From: a virus
IMG/VR virus record: IMGVR_UViG_3300029922_000005
Location: 62,001-126,000 of that record
DNA: 64,000 nucleotides
Strand: one strand, 5' to 3'
The notes beneath the pieces are model-generated. The model searched no databases. It saw nothing but the letters and a program-made list of their open reading frames with translations, and was not told the DNA's origin. The translations under genes were made by a program, and so were the position numbers. This document shows positions 1-8,411 of this stretch, one piece after another; positions within the stretch are counted from its first letter, which is position 1; each line of letters opens with the position of its first letter.

Positions 1-660
1 GATCGGTTTTTAGATGAACAACGTAAAATGTTATTTGAAACTTATAACATTGATGGTAATAATAAAGAAGCGTTAGAAGCGATTGAAAAAAATGGATTAA
101 TTACCTTTAATTTCTATAAAGAATATTGGAGAAGTAATAATACTAATGAAGTAAATGTAAATTATGAATTTCCACCTAAGCCTTATAATTATAATAATCT
201 TAATAACACTGGAACATATTATGGAAATTATTTTGGAAATTCTTCAATAACATCATTAACTGGAAATTCTATAAGTTTTTCTGGATTTTTTGATACTAAT
301 AATTCTAATTCTAAATATAATTCAGATACTAGTTGTGTTTATACTCAAAGTTGCAATTCATTAAATAATAATATATTTAATTCATCAAGTAATATTGGAG
401 GATCAACATTTACATCTAGTTTAAATATTAATTCTATTGAAACTGGTAGAGTTGAAAAAGGAGAATTATCAGATCAAAAATTAAAAAATGTAAACGTCGA
501 ATTTTCAAATACATCATTCTATTCAATATCTTATAAACTTATGCCTTATTCTTCTAAATCTCAGAGTATCAATGAGATACGTGAATATTGTAATGAGTGC
601 GGATATCGTTTAAGAAAAAGTTCTTGGAAATTCTGTCCGAAATGCGGAACTAAAATTTAA
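1..660 (+). CDS. Asn/Ser-rich protein with C-terminal zinc ribbon (5' partial)
   Basis: The frame is open from the first base. An ATG lies at 28, but the codons before it continue in frame (DRFLDEQRK), so the real start is probably left of the window. The first 45 visible residues look globular, the middle is low-complexity Asn/Ser/Gly/Tyr-rich, and the last 30 residues form a zinc ribbon with CNEC and CPKC pairs about 16 residues apart. It lies 8 bases before the vWA gene and is probably co-transcribed. I do not recognise the family; the linker-plus-zinc-ribbon layout suggests a scaffold or adaptor. Confidence 0.75.
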   Translation, partial: DRFLDEQRKMLFETYNIDGNNKEALEAIEKNGLITFNFYKEYWRSNNTNEVNVNYEFPPKPYNYNNLNNTGTYYGNYFGNSSITSLTGNSISFSGFFDTNNSNSKYNSDTSCVYTQSCNSLNNNIFNSSSNIGGSTFTSSLNINSIETGRVEKGELSDQKLKNVNVEFSNTSFYSISYKLMPYSSKSQSINEIREYCNECGYRLRKSSWKFCPKCGTKI

Positions 661-668
661 TTTATAAT

Positions 669-1277
669 ATGAATAAGGTAGATATAGTTTGCATATTGGA
701 TATGTCTGGCTCAATGGGGTCGATAATAGTAAAAGCGAGAGAAGGATTTAACAAATTCTTAACGGAACAAAAGGAAAATGGAAATAAAATAAATTTTTCA
801 TTGATGTTTTTTGATACAAGTTTTTATATGCCATATAAAAACGTTGACATTAAAGAAGTAAATGAACTTAATGAAAACACTTATTATGCTAATGGTGGTA
901 CTAGTTTATATGATGCGTTAGGATTTGCTTCAGATAATTATATAAAGCAACTAGGATCAACTAAAAAAAGTAAAAGAAGTGATAAAACATTATTTGTTAT
1001 ATTAACAGACGGAGAAGAAAATTCTTCTACTATATATAGTCGTGATATGATTAAATTAATGGTGACAGATATGAGAGAAAATTTAAATATTGAATTTATT
1101 TATTTAGGTGCAAATCAAGATTCATGTTTTGTCGCAGAATCAATGGGAATGAGTAGAAGCAATTCATTTAATTATGATGCTACGAATGACGGAATAATAG
1201 TAGCATATTCAAATATTTCTGCTGCAACGACTTATTATACCGAAAATAATGTAAAGGATAATCTTTTCCAAAAATAA
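669..1277 (+). CDS. von Willebrand factor A (vWA) domain protein
   Basis: A single vWA domain fills the 202 residues. The metal-ion-dependent adhesion site is complete: DMSGSMGS at residues 11-18 (D-x-S-x-S), a Thr in GGTSLYDAL near residue 78, and TDGEENSS near 116. vWA proteins bind partners through a divalent metal. Phage-encoded stand-alone vWA proteins are known, but their roles are mostly unassigned. The upstream zinc-ribbon protein is the likeliest functional neighbour. A bidirectional terminator follows. Confidence 0.9.
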   Translation: MNKVDIVCILDMSGSMGSIIVKAREGFNKFLTEQKENGNKINFSLMFFDTSFYMPYKNVDIKEVNELNENTYYANGGTSLYDALGFASDNYIKQLGSTKKSKRSDKTLFVILTDGEENSSTIYSRDMIKLMVTDMRENLNIEFIYLGANQDSCFVAESMGMSRSNSFNYDATNDGIIVAYSNISAATTYYTENNVKDNLFQK

Positions 1278-1316
1278 AGATAAAATAGTGAGATTTAATG
1301 AACCTTAAATAACAAA

Positions 1317-1346
1317 AAAGAGAATCAATTGATTCTCTTTTTTTAT
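1317..1346. terminator. bidirectional intrinsic terminator
   Basis: The palindrome GAGAATCAATTGATTCTC is flanked by an A-run on the left and a T-run on the right. It sits between the converging vWA gene and the minus-strand cassette block and should stop transcription from both sides. Confidence 0.85.
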
Positions 1347-1753
1347 AAATTAAATTTTAATGCATTTAGATAAATTTCGTAATTTTCTTTTGATATATCA
1401 TTTATAATATTATCTATTTCTGTGATTTTTATTCTACCTAATTCTGAATATTTATCCATTATATATTTTATAAATTTTGATATTTTTTCTATTTCTGAAT
1501 CTATCCATCCTGGATTATCTAGTATAGTATTAATATCAAACAAAAAATAATCATTATTTGTGGATAATCTTAAATTTAAAAAATAATTTCTTTGTATATC
1601 ATTTTTATTATAACTAAACGCATAATCACAATTATATTCATATGAATAAATAATTTCATTTTGATTTTTATTTATAAAATTATGTATATAATAAGCGAGT
1701 TCTTGAATTTTCTCTTTACTATTTGATTTTTCAAACTTTTTAATATATTTCAA
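1343..1753 (-). CDS. tagged cassette protein (MKYIKKFE ... ALKFNL)
   Basis: Unknown function, 136 residues. It has the N-terminal tag MKYIKKFEKS and the C-terminal tag ALKFNL that recur in this window on proteins with unrelated middles. The N-terminal tag resembles the T4 capsid-targeting sequence MKTYQEFIAEA, so an internal head protein is possible (inference). The middle is mixed alpha/beta and Tyr/Asn-rich, with no enzymatic motif. It is the last gene of a minus-strand run that starts near 4.8 kb. Confidence 0.75.
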   Translation of the reverse strand: MKYIKKFEKSNSKEKIQELAYYIHNFINKNQNEIIYSYEYNCDYAFSYNKNDIQRNYFLNLRLSTNNDYFLFDINTILDNPGWIDSEIEKISKFIKYIMDKYSELGRIKITEIDNIINDISKENYEIYLNALKFNL

Positions 1754-1754
1754 T

Positions 1755-2000
1755 TTATTTAAATTTTATTTTTCCTTTTGCATTGGTTTTTTTATCTATT
1801 TCTTCTTCATCGATCCATATTTTAACTATTTCTTGAGTTTTAATATTAAATGCTTCAATATAATAATCTGGTGATTTTAACTCATCATTTACATCTAAAA
1901 TATGTACTAAATTTTCAACTTTCAAATTATTCTCAATCAACTTAACGAAATCTCCTTTCTTATATTTAGGATTTTTTTCTATGTATTTAGCATTTTTCAT
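1755..2000 (-). CDS. small SH3-like protein
   Basis: 81 residues with KKGDFVKL, then VHILDVN, then KTQEIVKIWIDEEEID. The same order of segments occurs in the genes at 2554-2916 and 8124-8411, so this is a paralogue that has lost the usual end tags (it ends GKIKFK). The GD-(F/Y)-V-K-L opening is typical of SH3/KOW-like barrels. Function unknown. Confidence 0.7.
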   Translation of the reverse strand: MKNAKYIEKNPKYKKGDFVKLIENNLKVENLVHILDVNDELKSPDYYIEAFNIKTQEIVKIWIDEEEIDKKTNAKGKIKFK

Positions 2001-2024
2001 AAGATATTATTTTTTTAAAATATG

Positions 2025-2549
2025 TTATAAATTAAATTTATTTACTGTTTTATCAAATTCTATTTTCTTTTTATATTCATCTACATTAAAAGTTTTATAT
2101 TTATCATTTGAATGATGATATATATTACCATCATCTCCTATTTCAGCATCTACATTTCCTAAAACATCACATAATTTAGTAATGATTGTTAAGTTTTCAC
2201 TATCATTTATTCTTTCAAAAAATCCAGATCCATGTCCATTTCTTGTCAACCATAAATCATTACCAATTTGGTCATCTGTCATATCTTCAAAAACATCTCC
2301 TGCTGAATTAATAAACCATTCAACTTCTTTTACAATCTCATCTTTAGAATTTTCATCGATATCATATATATTTTTTCCTTCCCATGGATCATAATCTGTT
2401 TCATGACCTTCTTCAGTCCAAATTAATGCTGTTATATAGCTATCAACAGCAGTATCTATATCGTAATCATTTTCAAATTCATTAATATCATGATATTCTT
2501 CGAAATCTTCATCATCGTCAAATTCTTCAAATATTTTTAAATGTTTCAT
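2025..2549 (-). CDS. acidic tagged cassette protein
   Basis: 174 residues starting MKHLKIFEEFDDDEDFEEY and ending TVNKFNL. The first 40 residues are extremely acidic. The rest contains SYITALIWTEEGHETDYDP and WFINSAGDVFEDM, suggesting a helical globular domain with no recognised motif. The N-terminus is nearly identical to that of the next gene (2554-2916), showing shared or recombined 5' ends. An ORF on the opposite strand here is a shadow. Confidence 0.75.
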   Translation of the reverse strand: MKHLKIFEEFDDDEDFEEYHDINEFENDYDIDTAVDSYITALIWTEEGHETDYDPWEGKNIYDIDENSKDEIVKEVEWFINSAGDVFEDMTDDQIGNDLWLTRNGHGSGFFERINDSENLTIITKLCDVLGNVDAEIGDDGNIYHHSNDKYKTFNVDEYKKKIEFDKTVNKFNL

Positions 2550-2553
2550 AGTT

Positions 2554-2916
2554 TTACATATTAAATTTGTTTGCTGTTAATAATAGTTCAAGTTCTTCAA
2601 TTTCACTTGAAGTTAAATCTCTATCAATCTCACTTTCACCTATCCAAAATTCTTTTAATTCTCTTGTCTTTTTATGAATAGATATTACTTTATATCTTGG
2701 CTCATACATATCATCATCATTTTCATCAAAATCTGTATCGTTAACTTCAATAATTTTAACAAATGGACCTACAACATTCAATTCACTTTCAGAATCATCT
2801 AATTTTACATAATCTTCTAATTTTACATAATCTCCTACATGTTGAGATGTATAATGTCCTACTGGTGATAATTCGTCATCATCGTCAAATTCTTCAAATA
2901 TTTTTAAGTGTTTCAT
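2554..2916 (-). CDS. tagged cassette protein with SH3-like middle
   Basis: 120 residues: MKHLKIFEEFDDDDELSP, a short internal repeat (DYVKLEDYVKLDD), an SH3-like stretch ending KKTRELKEFWIGESEID, and the tag TANKFNM. The body matches 1755-2000 and 8124-8411. Function unknown. Confidence 0.75.
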   Translation of the reverse strand: MKHLKIFEEFDDDDELSPVGHYTSQHVGDYVKLEDYVKLDDSESELNVVGPFVKIIEVNDTDFDENDDDMYEPRYKVISIHKKTRELKEFWIGESEIDRDLTSSEIEELELLLTANKFNM

Positions 2917-2921
2917 AATTT

Positions 2922-4304
2922 TTACATATTAAATTTATCTACATTTACAATATAACTATATTCATTTATAATTTCAGGATTCAATATATTTGATTTCATT
3001 ATTAATTTATAATTTTCATTATCATTTTCAATTAAGTATTTTTGAAATTCATAAGTTTTAAACCATTCTAATATTTTTCCATTATATAATTTAGCAATTT
3101 CTAATAAATTTATATGCTTTCTATAATATTTAAACCAAATATCATAGTCATAATCATAAAATGCATATTTTTTTTCCATTTTTTTAAACATTTCTAAATT
3201 ATCTGTTTTAATCCAAATCGGAAATATATCATCAGGACTGTCTACATATTTACTAACTACATCATCAATAGAGTTTTTTAAATTATCAAAATTAAGATGA
3301 CTATAACTATCTTCATATTCAATAGTTTCATATCTTAAGTCATCAGAATCATATATATTAGATAAAAATTCTTTAATAGTTTTAACATTTAATTTATATT
3401 TTATCATATACTTAATCATAGTTTTATACTCAAAAACCAATTCTATCTGATATTTTTTTGTGTCACTATCATGATTAGTATTATCATTAATATTAAAAGG
3501 CATTTTTTCTAATGCTTTCTTTGCTGCTATTTCTACTGCACGTTCATGAGCCATTGAAATTTCACTTTCAAATGTTTCTAAATCATCAGTTAAATCTAAA
3601 TATTTAAATAAGTCTGCTATTTTACCTTGTTCTGTAGGATCTATATTATCGTCAAAATAAAATAACTTGGATAATTCTATAATTTTATCATTAGTTTCTT
3701 TTTTTGTATAATTACCCAAATAATCTAATTCTTCTTTATCAACATAGAATTCATAATTATTATTATCTCGAGTTAATTGTAAAATAGAACTTATAGAACC
3801 ATTTTCGATATCAAGTAAATTTTCAAGAACCTCAATATTAATAATTAAAGTGAATCCTTTCTCATCATATGAAAATTCTTTTTCATATGGATAATGATAA
3901 TTTTTTTCTGAATTTATTATTGCTTCATCTTCATCGAATCCAATATATTTGTTGATATCTTCTGGTTTAAATTTCTTTGATGATAATACTTTTATTAAAT
4001 TTGGTATATTATCTATATTATCTTCAACATCAGAACTTTCTGTTATTGGATTATTTTTTAAATATGCAACTTGTTTAGTTTGTTTAAATGTTAAGTCACT
4101 AAGTTTTTTAACTTTAATATTTATTTCATTATTTAATTCTGCTTGTGTTTTTCTATCTTTTTCGTTTTGAACTCTCTTTCTAAGTTTTTTGAGACTATCT
4201 TGCATATATGCAATCTTATCTGCAATGTTATCATCAATTTTGAAAGGTTTTTCGTTATTTATTTTGATTGGAGTAAAATATTCATAATTTTTAATATATC
4301 TCAT
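2922..4304 (-). CDS. large tagged cassette protein
   Basis: 460 residues, the largest of the tagged family. It begins MRYIKNYEYF and ends NVDKFNM. Residues about 30-75 are a charged coiled-coil-like helix (DKIAYMQDSLKKLRKRVQ). The centre is mixed, and the C-terminal 150 residues are helical with a loose ankyrin-like feel (DNLEMFKKMEKKY, INLLEIAKLYNGKILEWF). No catalytic motif is visible. Two ORFs on the plus strand inside it are shadows. Confidence 0.75.
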   Translation of the reverse strand: MRYIKNYEYFTPIKINNEKPFKIDDNIADKIAYMQDSLKKLRKRVQNEKDRKTQAELNNEINIKVKKLSDLTFKQTKQVAYLKNNPITESSDVEDNIDNIPNLIKVLSSKKFKPEDINKYIGFDEDEAIINSEKNYHYPYEKEFSYDEKGFTLIINIEVLENLLDIENGSISSILQLTRDNNNYEFYVDKEELDYLGNYTKKETNDKIIELSKLFYFDDNIDPTEQGKIADLFKYLDLTDDLETFESEISMAHERAVEIAAKKALEKMPFNINDNTNHDSDTKKYQIELVFEYKTMIKYMIKYKLNVKTIKEFLSNIYDSDDLRYETIEYEDSYSHLNFDNLKNSIDDVVSKYVDSPDDIFPIWIKTDNLEMFKKMEKKYAFYDYDYDIWFKYYRKHINLLEIAKLYNGKILEWFKTYEFQKYLIENDNENYKLIMKSNILNPEIINEYSYIVNVDKFNM

Positions 4305-4322
4305 AATAATATATATAATTTT

Positions 4323-4772
4323 TTATAGATTAAATTTTTTTGCACTTATTTTAATTAAAAGGTTATTAATATATTCTTTTAATTCTATCATATCGTCTGA
4401 GGTTTTAATTGTAAAATCTCTAAATATAACATCAGGATTATATTTTTGAAATTTATTTTTATACCAATTCAATTGTAATTTACTCAATATATCATCTCTA
4501 TTATAATCATCCGATAACGGAATTATATGTTCCATACTATTATAGTTATATGGTAATAAATTAATATCATCAACATGATTTAATATTATAAAAAAATATA
4601 TATCATTAGTAAATAATTCAAATTTTATTTTTTTTGAATTTAAAAAATTAATAATATATGGTATTTTTTCAAAAAATTTATCACTAATAATTACTCCTGG
4701 TAATTTACCATATTCTCCTCCAACTTTAATATCGGACGGTTCTATTACTTTATAACTTTCTAAATATTTCAT
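4323..4772 (-). CDS. tagged cassette protein
   Basis: 149 residues, starting MKYLESYKVIEPSDIKVGGEYGKLPG and ending SAKKFNL. It is the first gene of the minus-strand run 4772-1343. The body is mixed alpha/beta without a recognised motif. It diverges from the plus-strand gene at 4876 across a promoter-bearing gap. Confidence 0.7.
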   Translation of the reverse strand: MKYLESYKVIEPSDIKVGGEYGKLPGVIISDKFFEKIPYIINFLNSKKIKFELFTNDIYFFIILNHVDDINLLPYNYNSMEHIIPLSDDYNRDDILSKLQLNWYKNKFQKYNPDVIFRDFTIKTSDDMIELKEYINNLLIKISAKKFNL

Positions 4773-4821
4773 ATATAAACTTTATTTTATTATATTATTA
4801 TATATAAAAAATATAAAATCA

Positions 4822-4853
4822 TTTGTGGGTATGCAAATTAATTTATATATTTG
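4822..4853 (+). promoter_or_regulatory. Bacteroidota-type promoter
   Basis: TTTG at 4822-4825, a 20-base spacer, then TATATTTG at 4846-4853. This is an exact fit to TTTG-N19-21-TAnnTTTG. It lies inside the longest possible reading frame of the following gene, which argues for the downstream ATG at 4876. Confidence 0.8.
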
Positions 4854-4875
4854 CTTAAATAAAAATAAAATAAAA

Positions 4876-5151
4876 ATGGCTAAGAAAAAAGATTCATATG
4901 TCTGTTCAGAGTGTTTAAATGAATTTCCTTCAAAGGAAATTTTTGCTGCATTAGTGCCCAATAGAGAGTATTATACAAATTATTGTAAAAAATGTTTAAT
5001 TGATTTAGAAATTGATAAATGTAAAGCATATACAAGTAGTACATTCAAAGGTCCTTATATTTTAGTTAAAGATATTGGCAGTGAAAAAAAAGTAACGAAA
5101 AAGAAAACAACAACGAAAAAAACTACTAAAAAGATTATTAAAGAAAAATAA
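4876..5151 (+). CDS. zinc-ribbon protein with Lys/Thr-rich tail
   Basis: 91 residues from ATG 4876 (MAKKKDSYVCSEC). A longer in-frame start at 4825 would overlap the promoter and is disfavoured. Two Cys pairs, CSEC and CKKC, about 30 residues apart suggest one zinc site. The last 25 residues are a run of Lys and Thr (KKVTKKKTTTKKTTKK), likely disordered and nucleic-acid-binding. Function unknown. Confidence 0.8.
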   Translation: MAKKKDSYVCSECLNEFPSKEIFAALVPNREYYTNYCKKCLIDLEIDKCKAYTSSTFKGPYILVKDIGSEKKVTKKKTTTKKTTKKIIKEK

Positions 5152-5159
5152 TTATTTTT

Positions 5160-5585
5160 ATGAAAGATAATAAAGAGAAAATAAAAAAATTACGAAAATA
5201 TTATTGGGATAATTGTAGTCATGCATCAAGAGAAGAGTGGTCAAATGAAGAAAATGATTTAAAAAATGATATATCTTCAATATTTGGCAAATTTGATGTC
5301 ACGGAAGAAAATATTAGTGATGATGAAATAGATAATTTAAAAAACTTAATAGATAATTGTGCTATAGAAGTTAAAAAAAGCAAAATAAATAGTTATTTAA
5401 AATATTTAGATGAAAAAATTATATGGAGATGTGAATCACCATATAACATTATTGAAAAAGAAAAAATTCAAACAAAATTTGATTATTTTTATAATTTAGA
5501 TTATGATAAGATAGAAGAATCAGAATTGGATGATTTTTATGATTTAATTCAAAATTTTATGTGGAGTAAAAATGAAAAGAATTAA
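5160..5585 (+). CDS. acidic helical hypothetical protein
   Basis: 141 residues, charged and predicted helical (two similar halves, each with WS/WRCE-type aromatic spots and many Asp/Glu). No known motif. Its end overlaps the start of the gmhA-like gene by 14 bases, implying translational coupling. Confidence 0.7.
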   Translation: MKDNKEKIKKLRKYYWDNCSHASREEWSNEENDLKNDISSIFGKFDVTEENISDDEIDNLKNLIDNCAIEVKKSKINSYLKYLDEKIIWRCESPYNIIEKEKIQTKFDYFYNLDYDKIEESELDDFYDLIQNFMWSKNEKN

Positions 5586-6147
5586 AAATATAATAAGAGA
5601 ATCAATAAATGTAAAAGAATTAATTTATTCTGATGATACTTTAATTAAAACAATAGAAGATATTACTAATTTGATGATTAAGTGCTTTAAAAATGACGGT
5701 AAAGTTCTTTTATGTGGAAATGGTGGAAGTGCTGCTGATGCTCAGCACATTGCTGCAGAATTATCAGGTAGATTTTATATAGATAGAGATCCATTATTTG
5801 CTGAAGCATTACATGTAAATACATCATATTTGACTGCTGTTGCAAACGATTATTCCTTTGATAATATATATTCAAGATTAATAAAAGGAATGGGTAGAAA
5901 AAATGATATTCTAATTGCAATCTCAACCTCAGGTAACTCTAATAATGTTTTTAATGCTTGTTATGAAGCTAATAAATTAGGAATGATAACTATTGCATTA
6001 ACAGGTAAAGATGGTGGAAAACTCAAAGGAATAAGTAATTACACAATTAATGTTCCATCTGATAATACACCAAGAATACAAGAATCTCATATTATGATTG
6101 GACATATCATATGTGAAATGGTAGAAGAAATAATGTTTAAAAAATAA
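5572..6147 (+). CDS. gmhA: phosphoheptose isomerase-like SIS protein (GmhA)
   Basis: 191 residues, the usual length of GmhA, which converts sedoheptulose 7-phosphate to D-glycero-D-manno-heptose 7-phosphate in bacterial heptose synthesis. Conserved parts are GNGGSAADAQH (49-59), ELSGRF (63-68), the phosphate loop STSGNS (118-123) and RIQESH (168-173). H59, E63, Q170 and H178 match the positions of the zinc ligands in the E. coli enzyme. The N-terminal 15 residues (MKRIKNIIRESI) are extra and resemble the tag seen on neighbouring proteins. No other heptose gene is in the window, so the pathway role (surface sugar, nucleotide-heptose or DNA modification) is open. Confidence 0.85.
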   Translation: MKRIKNIIRESINVKELIYSDDTLIKTIEDITNLMIKCFKNDGKVLLCGNGGSAADAQHIAAELSGRFYIDRDPLFAEALHVNTSYLTAVANDYSFDNIYSRLIKGMGRKNDILIAISTSGNSNNVFNACYEANKLGMITIALTGKDGGKLKGISNYTINVPSDNTPRIQESHIMIGHIICEMVEEIMFKK

Positions 6148-6156
6148 TAAAATCAA

Positions 6157-6555
6157 ATGAAAATACGAAATGGATTTGTAAGTAACTCATCATCAAGCAG
6201 TTTTGTAGTAATTAAAGATTCTTTAACTAATAAACAAAAAGAAATGATTTATGATTATCAAAGTTATGTTGAGTTTTTTAAAACTATTGATGAAATATGT
6301 ATAGATAAATTCGAATATTGTGATACTGATCCATGGAGAATAGTTGATTATAATGATTTTATATTTGGTGAAACTTCAATGGATAATTTTAGTATGCAAG
6401 ATTTTTTAGATTATATAAAAGTTGATCCAGATTCAATTAATTGGAACGAAGGATATAATGACGAGCCATATCAAAGTCAATTAGATTTTATAACTGAGTC
6501 AAAAAAAAAGTTTCGTAAAAAAAAACTTATTAAATTAAAATATAAAAAATATTAA
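6157..6555 (+). CDS. phage protein of the MKIRNGFVSNSSSSSF type
   Basis: 132 residues opening MKIRNGFVSNSSSSSFVV, an N-terminus I recognise from many phage proteins of unknown function. The body (YNDFIFGETS, DFLDYIKVD) is shared with the next gene, so the two are tandem duplicates. The C-terminus is a Lys-rich tail. Function unknown. Confidence 0.75.
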   Translation: MKIRNGFVSNSSSSSFVVIKDSLTNKQKEMIYDYQSYVEFFKTIDEICIDKFEYCDTDPWRIVDYNDFIFGETSMDNFSMQDFLDYIKVDPDSINWNEGYNDEPYQSQLDFITESKKKFRKKKLIKLKYKKY

Positions 6556-6560
6556 AATAG

Positions 6561-7037
6561 ATGAAAATTGAACCAAGTAGTTTTGTAGTTTCAAAAAAAG
6601 CGTTAAGTAAGAGACAAAAAGATATGATTATTAATTATGTTGATTGGATAAATATATTTATAACAAATGAAGATGATATTGATAAATTTAAAAATTATGA
6701 ACCAAAATCTTGGAATATAACAGAATATAATGATTTAATATTTGGTGAAACATCTAAATATATATTTGATATGATTGAATATTTAAAATATATAAGTGTT
6801 GATAGTAATTATATAATGTTTGATGACGGATGTACTGAACCAAGTGAAAATCAACTTGAATTTATTAGTAATATTAAACAAGTAATTAAAAGTTCTGAAA
6901 TTGAAAAAAATGAAAACATAAAAAAAGATTTTAAAACATCAGTAAATAGTTTAGATTTTAGTAAATCAAAACCTAGTATTAATGGCATAATTTTTAATCA
7001 ATCTAAGTCAAAAAGGCACGAAAAAAAGAAAAAATGA
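6561..7037 (+). CDS. paralogue of the preceding gene
   Basis: 158 residues. It has lost the NGFVSNSSS part (starts MKIEPSSFVVSKKALSKRQK) but keeps YNDLIFGETS and the spacing of the 6157-6555 protein. The last 60 residues are a different, Ser/Lys-rich extension. It arose by tandem duplication with N-terminal erosion. Overlaps the next gene by 4 bases. Confidence 0.7.
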   Translation: MKIEPSSFVVSKKALSKRQKDMIINYVDWINIFITNEDDIDKFKNYEPKSWNITEYNDLIFGETSKYIFDMIEYLKYISVDSNYIMFDDGCTEPSENQLEFISNIKQVIKSSEIEKNENIKKDFKTSVNSLDFSKSKPSINGIIFNQSKSKRHEKKKK

Positions 7038-7297
7038 GTCAAAAATTTTTAAAATATAATTTTAATGAGGTTGATAATTCATCAAATCTACATAAGTATA
7101 TTGATAAATATAATAGTTTAGTACTTTATATTTTCAAATCTAGTTGGGAAAAATATTATATTTGTGTAGAAGAATGGGGTGATGAAGAAAAATCAGAATT
7201 AAAATGCTTAACAGTAAAAGATATTAATAAAATTTATGGAATAAATAATTTTTTAAGAAAGGAAAAAATAAATGAAATTAATGAAAGCTCATTGTAA
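7034..7297 (+). CDS. small hypothetical protein
   Basis: 87 residues, starting MSQKFLKYNFNEVDN, with an aromatic-rich central beta-like stretch (SSWEKYYICVEEWGD). No recognised family. ATGA-type overlap with the gene before; its end overlaps the next gene by 26 bases. Confidence 0.65.
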   Translation: MSQKFLKYNFNEVDNSSNLHKYIDKYNSLVLYIFKSSWEKYYICVEEWGDEEKSELKCLTVKDINKIYGINNFLRKEKINEINESSL

Positions 7298-7550
7298 AAA
7301 TAATTTTTATCAATTTGAAAAAAATAAATATTATATTATTAATAACATTTATTCAGTATTTGATAAAGATGATTTTATATCAATTGAAGATAATGAACAT
7401 TTGGTATTTAGATTTAGATTAAATAAATCTATGACATATGTTGATGATTTTATAGGTGATAATGAATATTATTTTTATGACTATTTTTGTTTTTTAAATG
7501 AAGAAAGAAAGAAAAAATTAGAAAAACTATCTGAGTTAGAAAAAAGTTAG
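7272..7550 (+). CDS. small protein of the KYYI / EERK..LEKL type
   Basis: 92 residues. The body has NKYYIINNIYSVFD and the end is FLNEERKKKLEKLSELE, the same layout as the 15 tandem paralogues at 56.1-60.0 kb (K-Y-Y-I core, basic helix ending K-L-x-K-L). It is probably a distant member of that family. The terminator hairpin begins inside its last codons. Confidence 0.7.
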   Translation: MKLMKAHCKNNFYQFEKNKYYIINNIYSVFDKDDFISIEDNEHLVFRFRLNKSMTYVDDFIGDNEYYFYDYFCFLNEERKKKLEKLSELEKS

Positions 7551-7572
7551 TAATTTTTACTAACTTTTTTTT
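7542..7572 (+). terminator. intrinsic terminator
   Basis: A 12-bp perfect stem (AAAAGTTAGTAA / TTACTAACTTTT) with a 3-base loop, followed by T's. The 5' arm covers the stop codon of the preceding gene. Confidence 0.85.
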
Positions 7573-7584
7573 ATATATATTAGT

Positions 7585-8127
7585 ATGAAATATTTGAAAA
7601 AATTTGAAAATTATGATTTAAGAGGAGAATATCCTGATATGTTTGAACCAAGAACAGAAGAGGACGAGCCTCAAATTGTACCAGGGTTTGAAGATGGTAC
7701 AATAGATCCAGATGATGATGAGGTATATCATATTAGTAGTGAAGTTAGTGAGAAGGAACAATATGAAAATTTTAAAAAAATAACAAAAGAAAGAAATTTC
7801 AAAGAAACTAATAATGAAATAATTATAAACATTCACAAATTATATCATGATTTTTATATGTCTATTTATAATCCTAATAAGCATTATTCAAAATTTCTAA
7901 GAGAAGAAATTATAGGTAAATATATATCAGATGGAGTAATTGATTTTATGACTGATATAAAATATCATGGTATAATAAAAGGATTAAACTTTCAATATAT
8001 TAATGAAAGTGCTCTTGTTTCTGCTGAATTAGTCGGAATAGATGAGTTAAAATACGAAAATTCAATATGTATGAATATTATTACTATTGATAAACTAAAG
8101 ACTAATGCAAATAAATTCAATTTATGA
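7585..8127 (+). CDS. tagged cassette protein
   Basis: 180 residues: MKYLKKFENYDLRGEYPDMFE, an acidic region (residues 15-60, EEDEPQ, DPDDDEVYH), then a helical/beta domain (IIINIHKLYHDFYMSIYNP), ending NANKFNL. Its TGA overlaps the next ATG (ATGA). No recognised function. Confidence 0.75.
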   Translation: MKYLKKFENYDLRGEYPDMFEPRTEEDEPQIVPGFEDGTIDPDDDEVYHISSEVSEKEQYENFKKITKERNFKETNNEIIINIHKLYHDFYMSIYNPNKHYSKFLREEIIGKYISDGVIDFMTDIKYHGIIKGLNFQYINESALVSAELVGIDELKYENSICMNIITIDKLKTNANKFNL

Positions 8128-8411
8128 AACATATTAATAAATTTAAAATGAATGAGAAAAAGTCAGATAATATACAGAAATATAATATAGGAAATTATGT
8201 TAAATTAAAAGCAATAATTTTTATTGATAATATTCCAAGATATACAAAAATAATAAAAATAGATCCAACTGTTAATGGCTATTATTATTTATGTAATGAT
8301 CCTAATAACAAAACAATTTGGGTATCGAATGATGAAATTGAAAGAAAATTAACAACTAATGAGATTGAAAAATATGAATTAGATTCAAATGTAAATAAAT
8401 TTAATTTATGA
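8124..8411 (+). CDS. tagged SH3-like cassette protein
   Basis: 95 residues: MKHINKFKMNEKK, then YNIGNYVKLKAI...TKIIKIDPT...KTIWVSNDEIERKL, ending NVNKFNL. It is a paralogue of 1755-2000 and 2554-2916 on the opposite strand. The last four bases overlap the following start. Confidence 0.75.
   Translation: MKHINKFKMNEKKSDNIQKYNIGNYVKLKAIIFIDNIPRYTKIIKIDPTVNGYYYLCNDPNNKTIWVSNDEIERKLTTNEIEKYELDSNVNKFNL

Noticed and set aside
302-330. Partial match between a spacer (51840-51869) and the Asn-rich gene at the window start
   Set aside because: Only about 17 bases of the low-complexity TAATTCTAATTCTAAAT agree; expected by chance in DNA this A/T-rich, and the rest differs.
2182-2394. Plus-strand ORF inside the acidic cassette gene
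   Set aside because: Antisense shadow of an A/T-rich coding region; the minus-strand product has the family tags.
5687-5926. Minus-strand ORF inside gmhA
   Set aside because: Lies wholly within a gene with clear enzyme motifs; the product is low-complexity.
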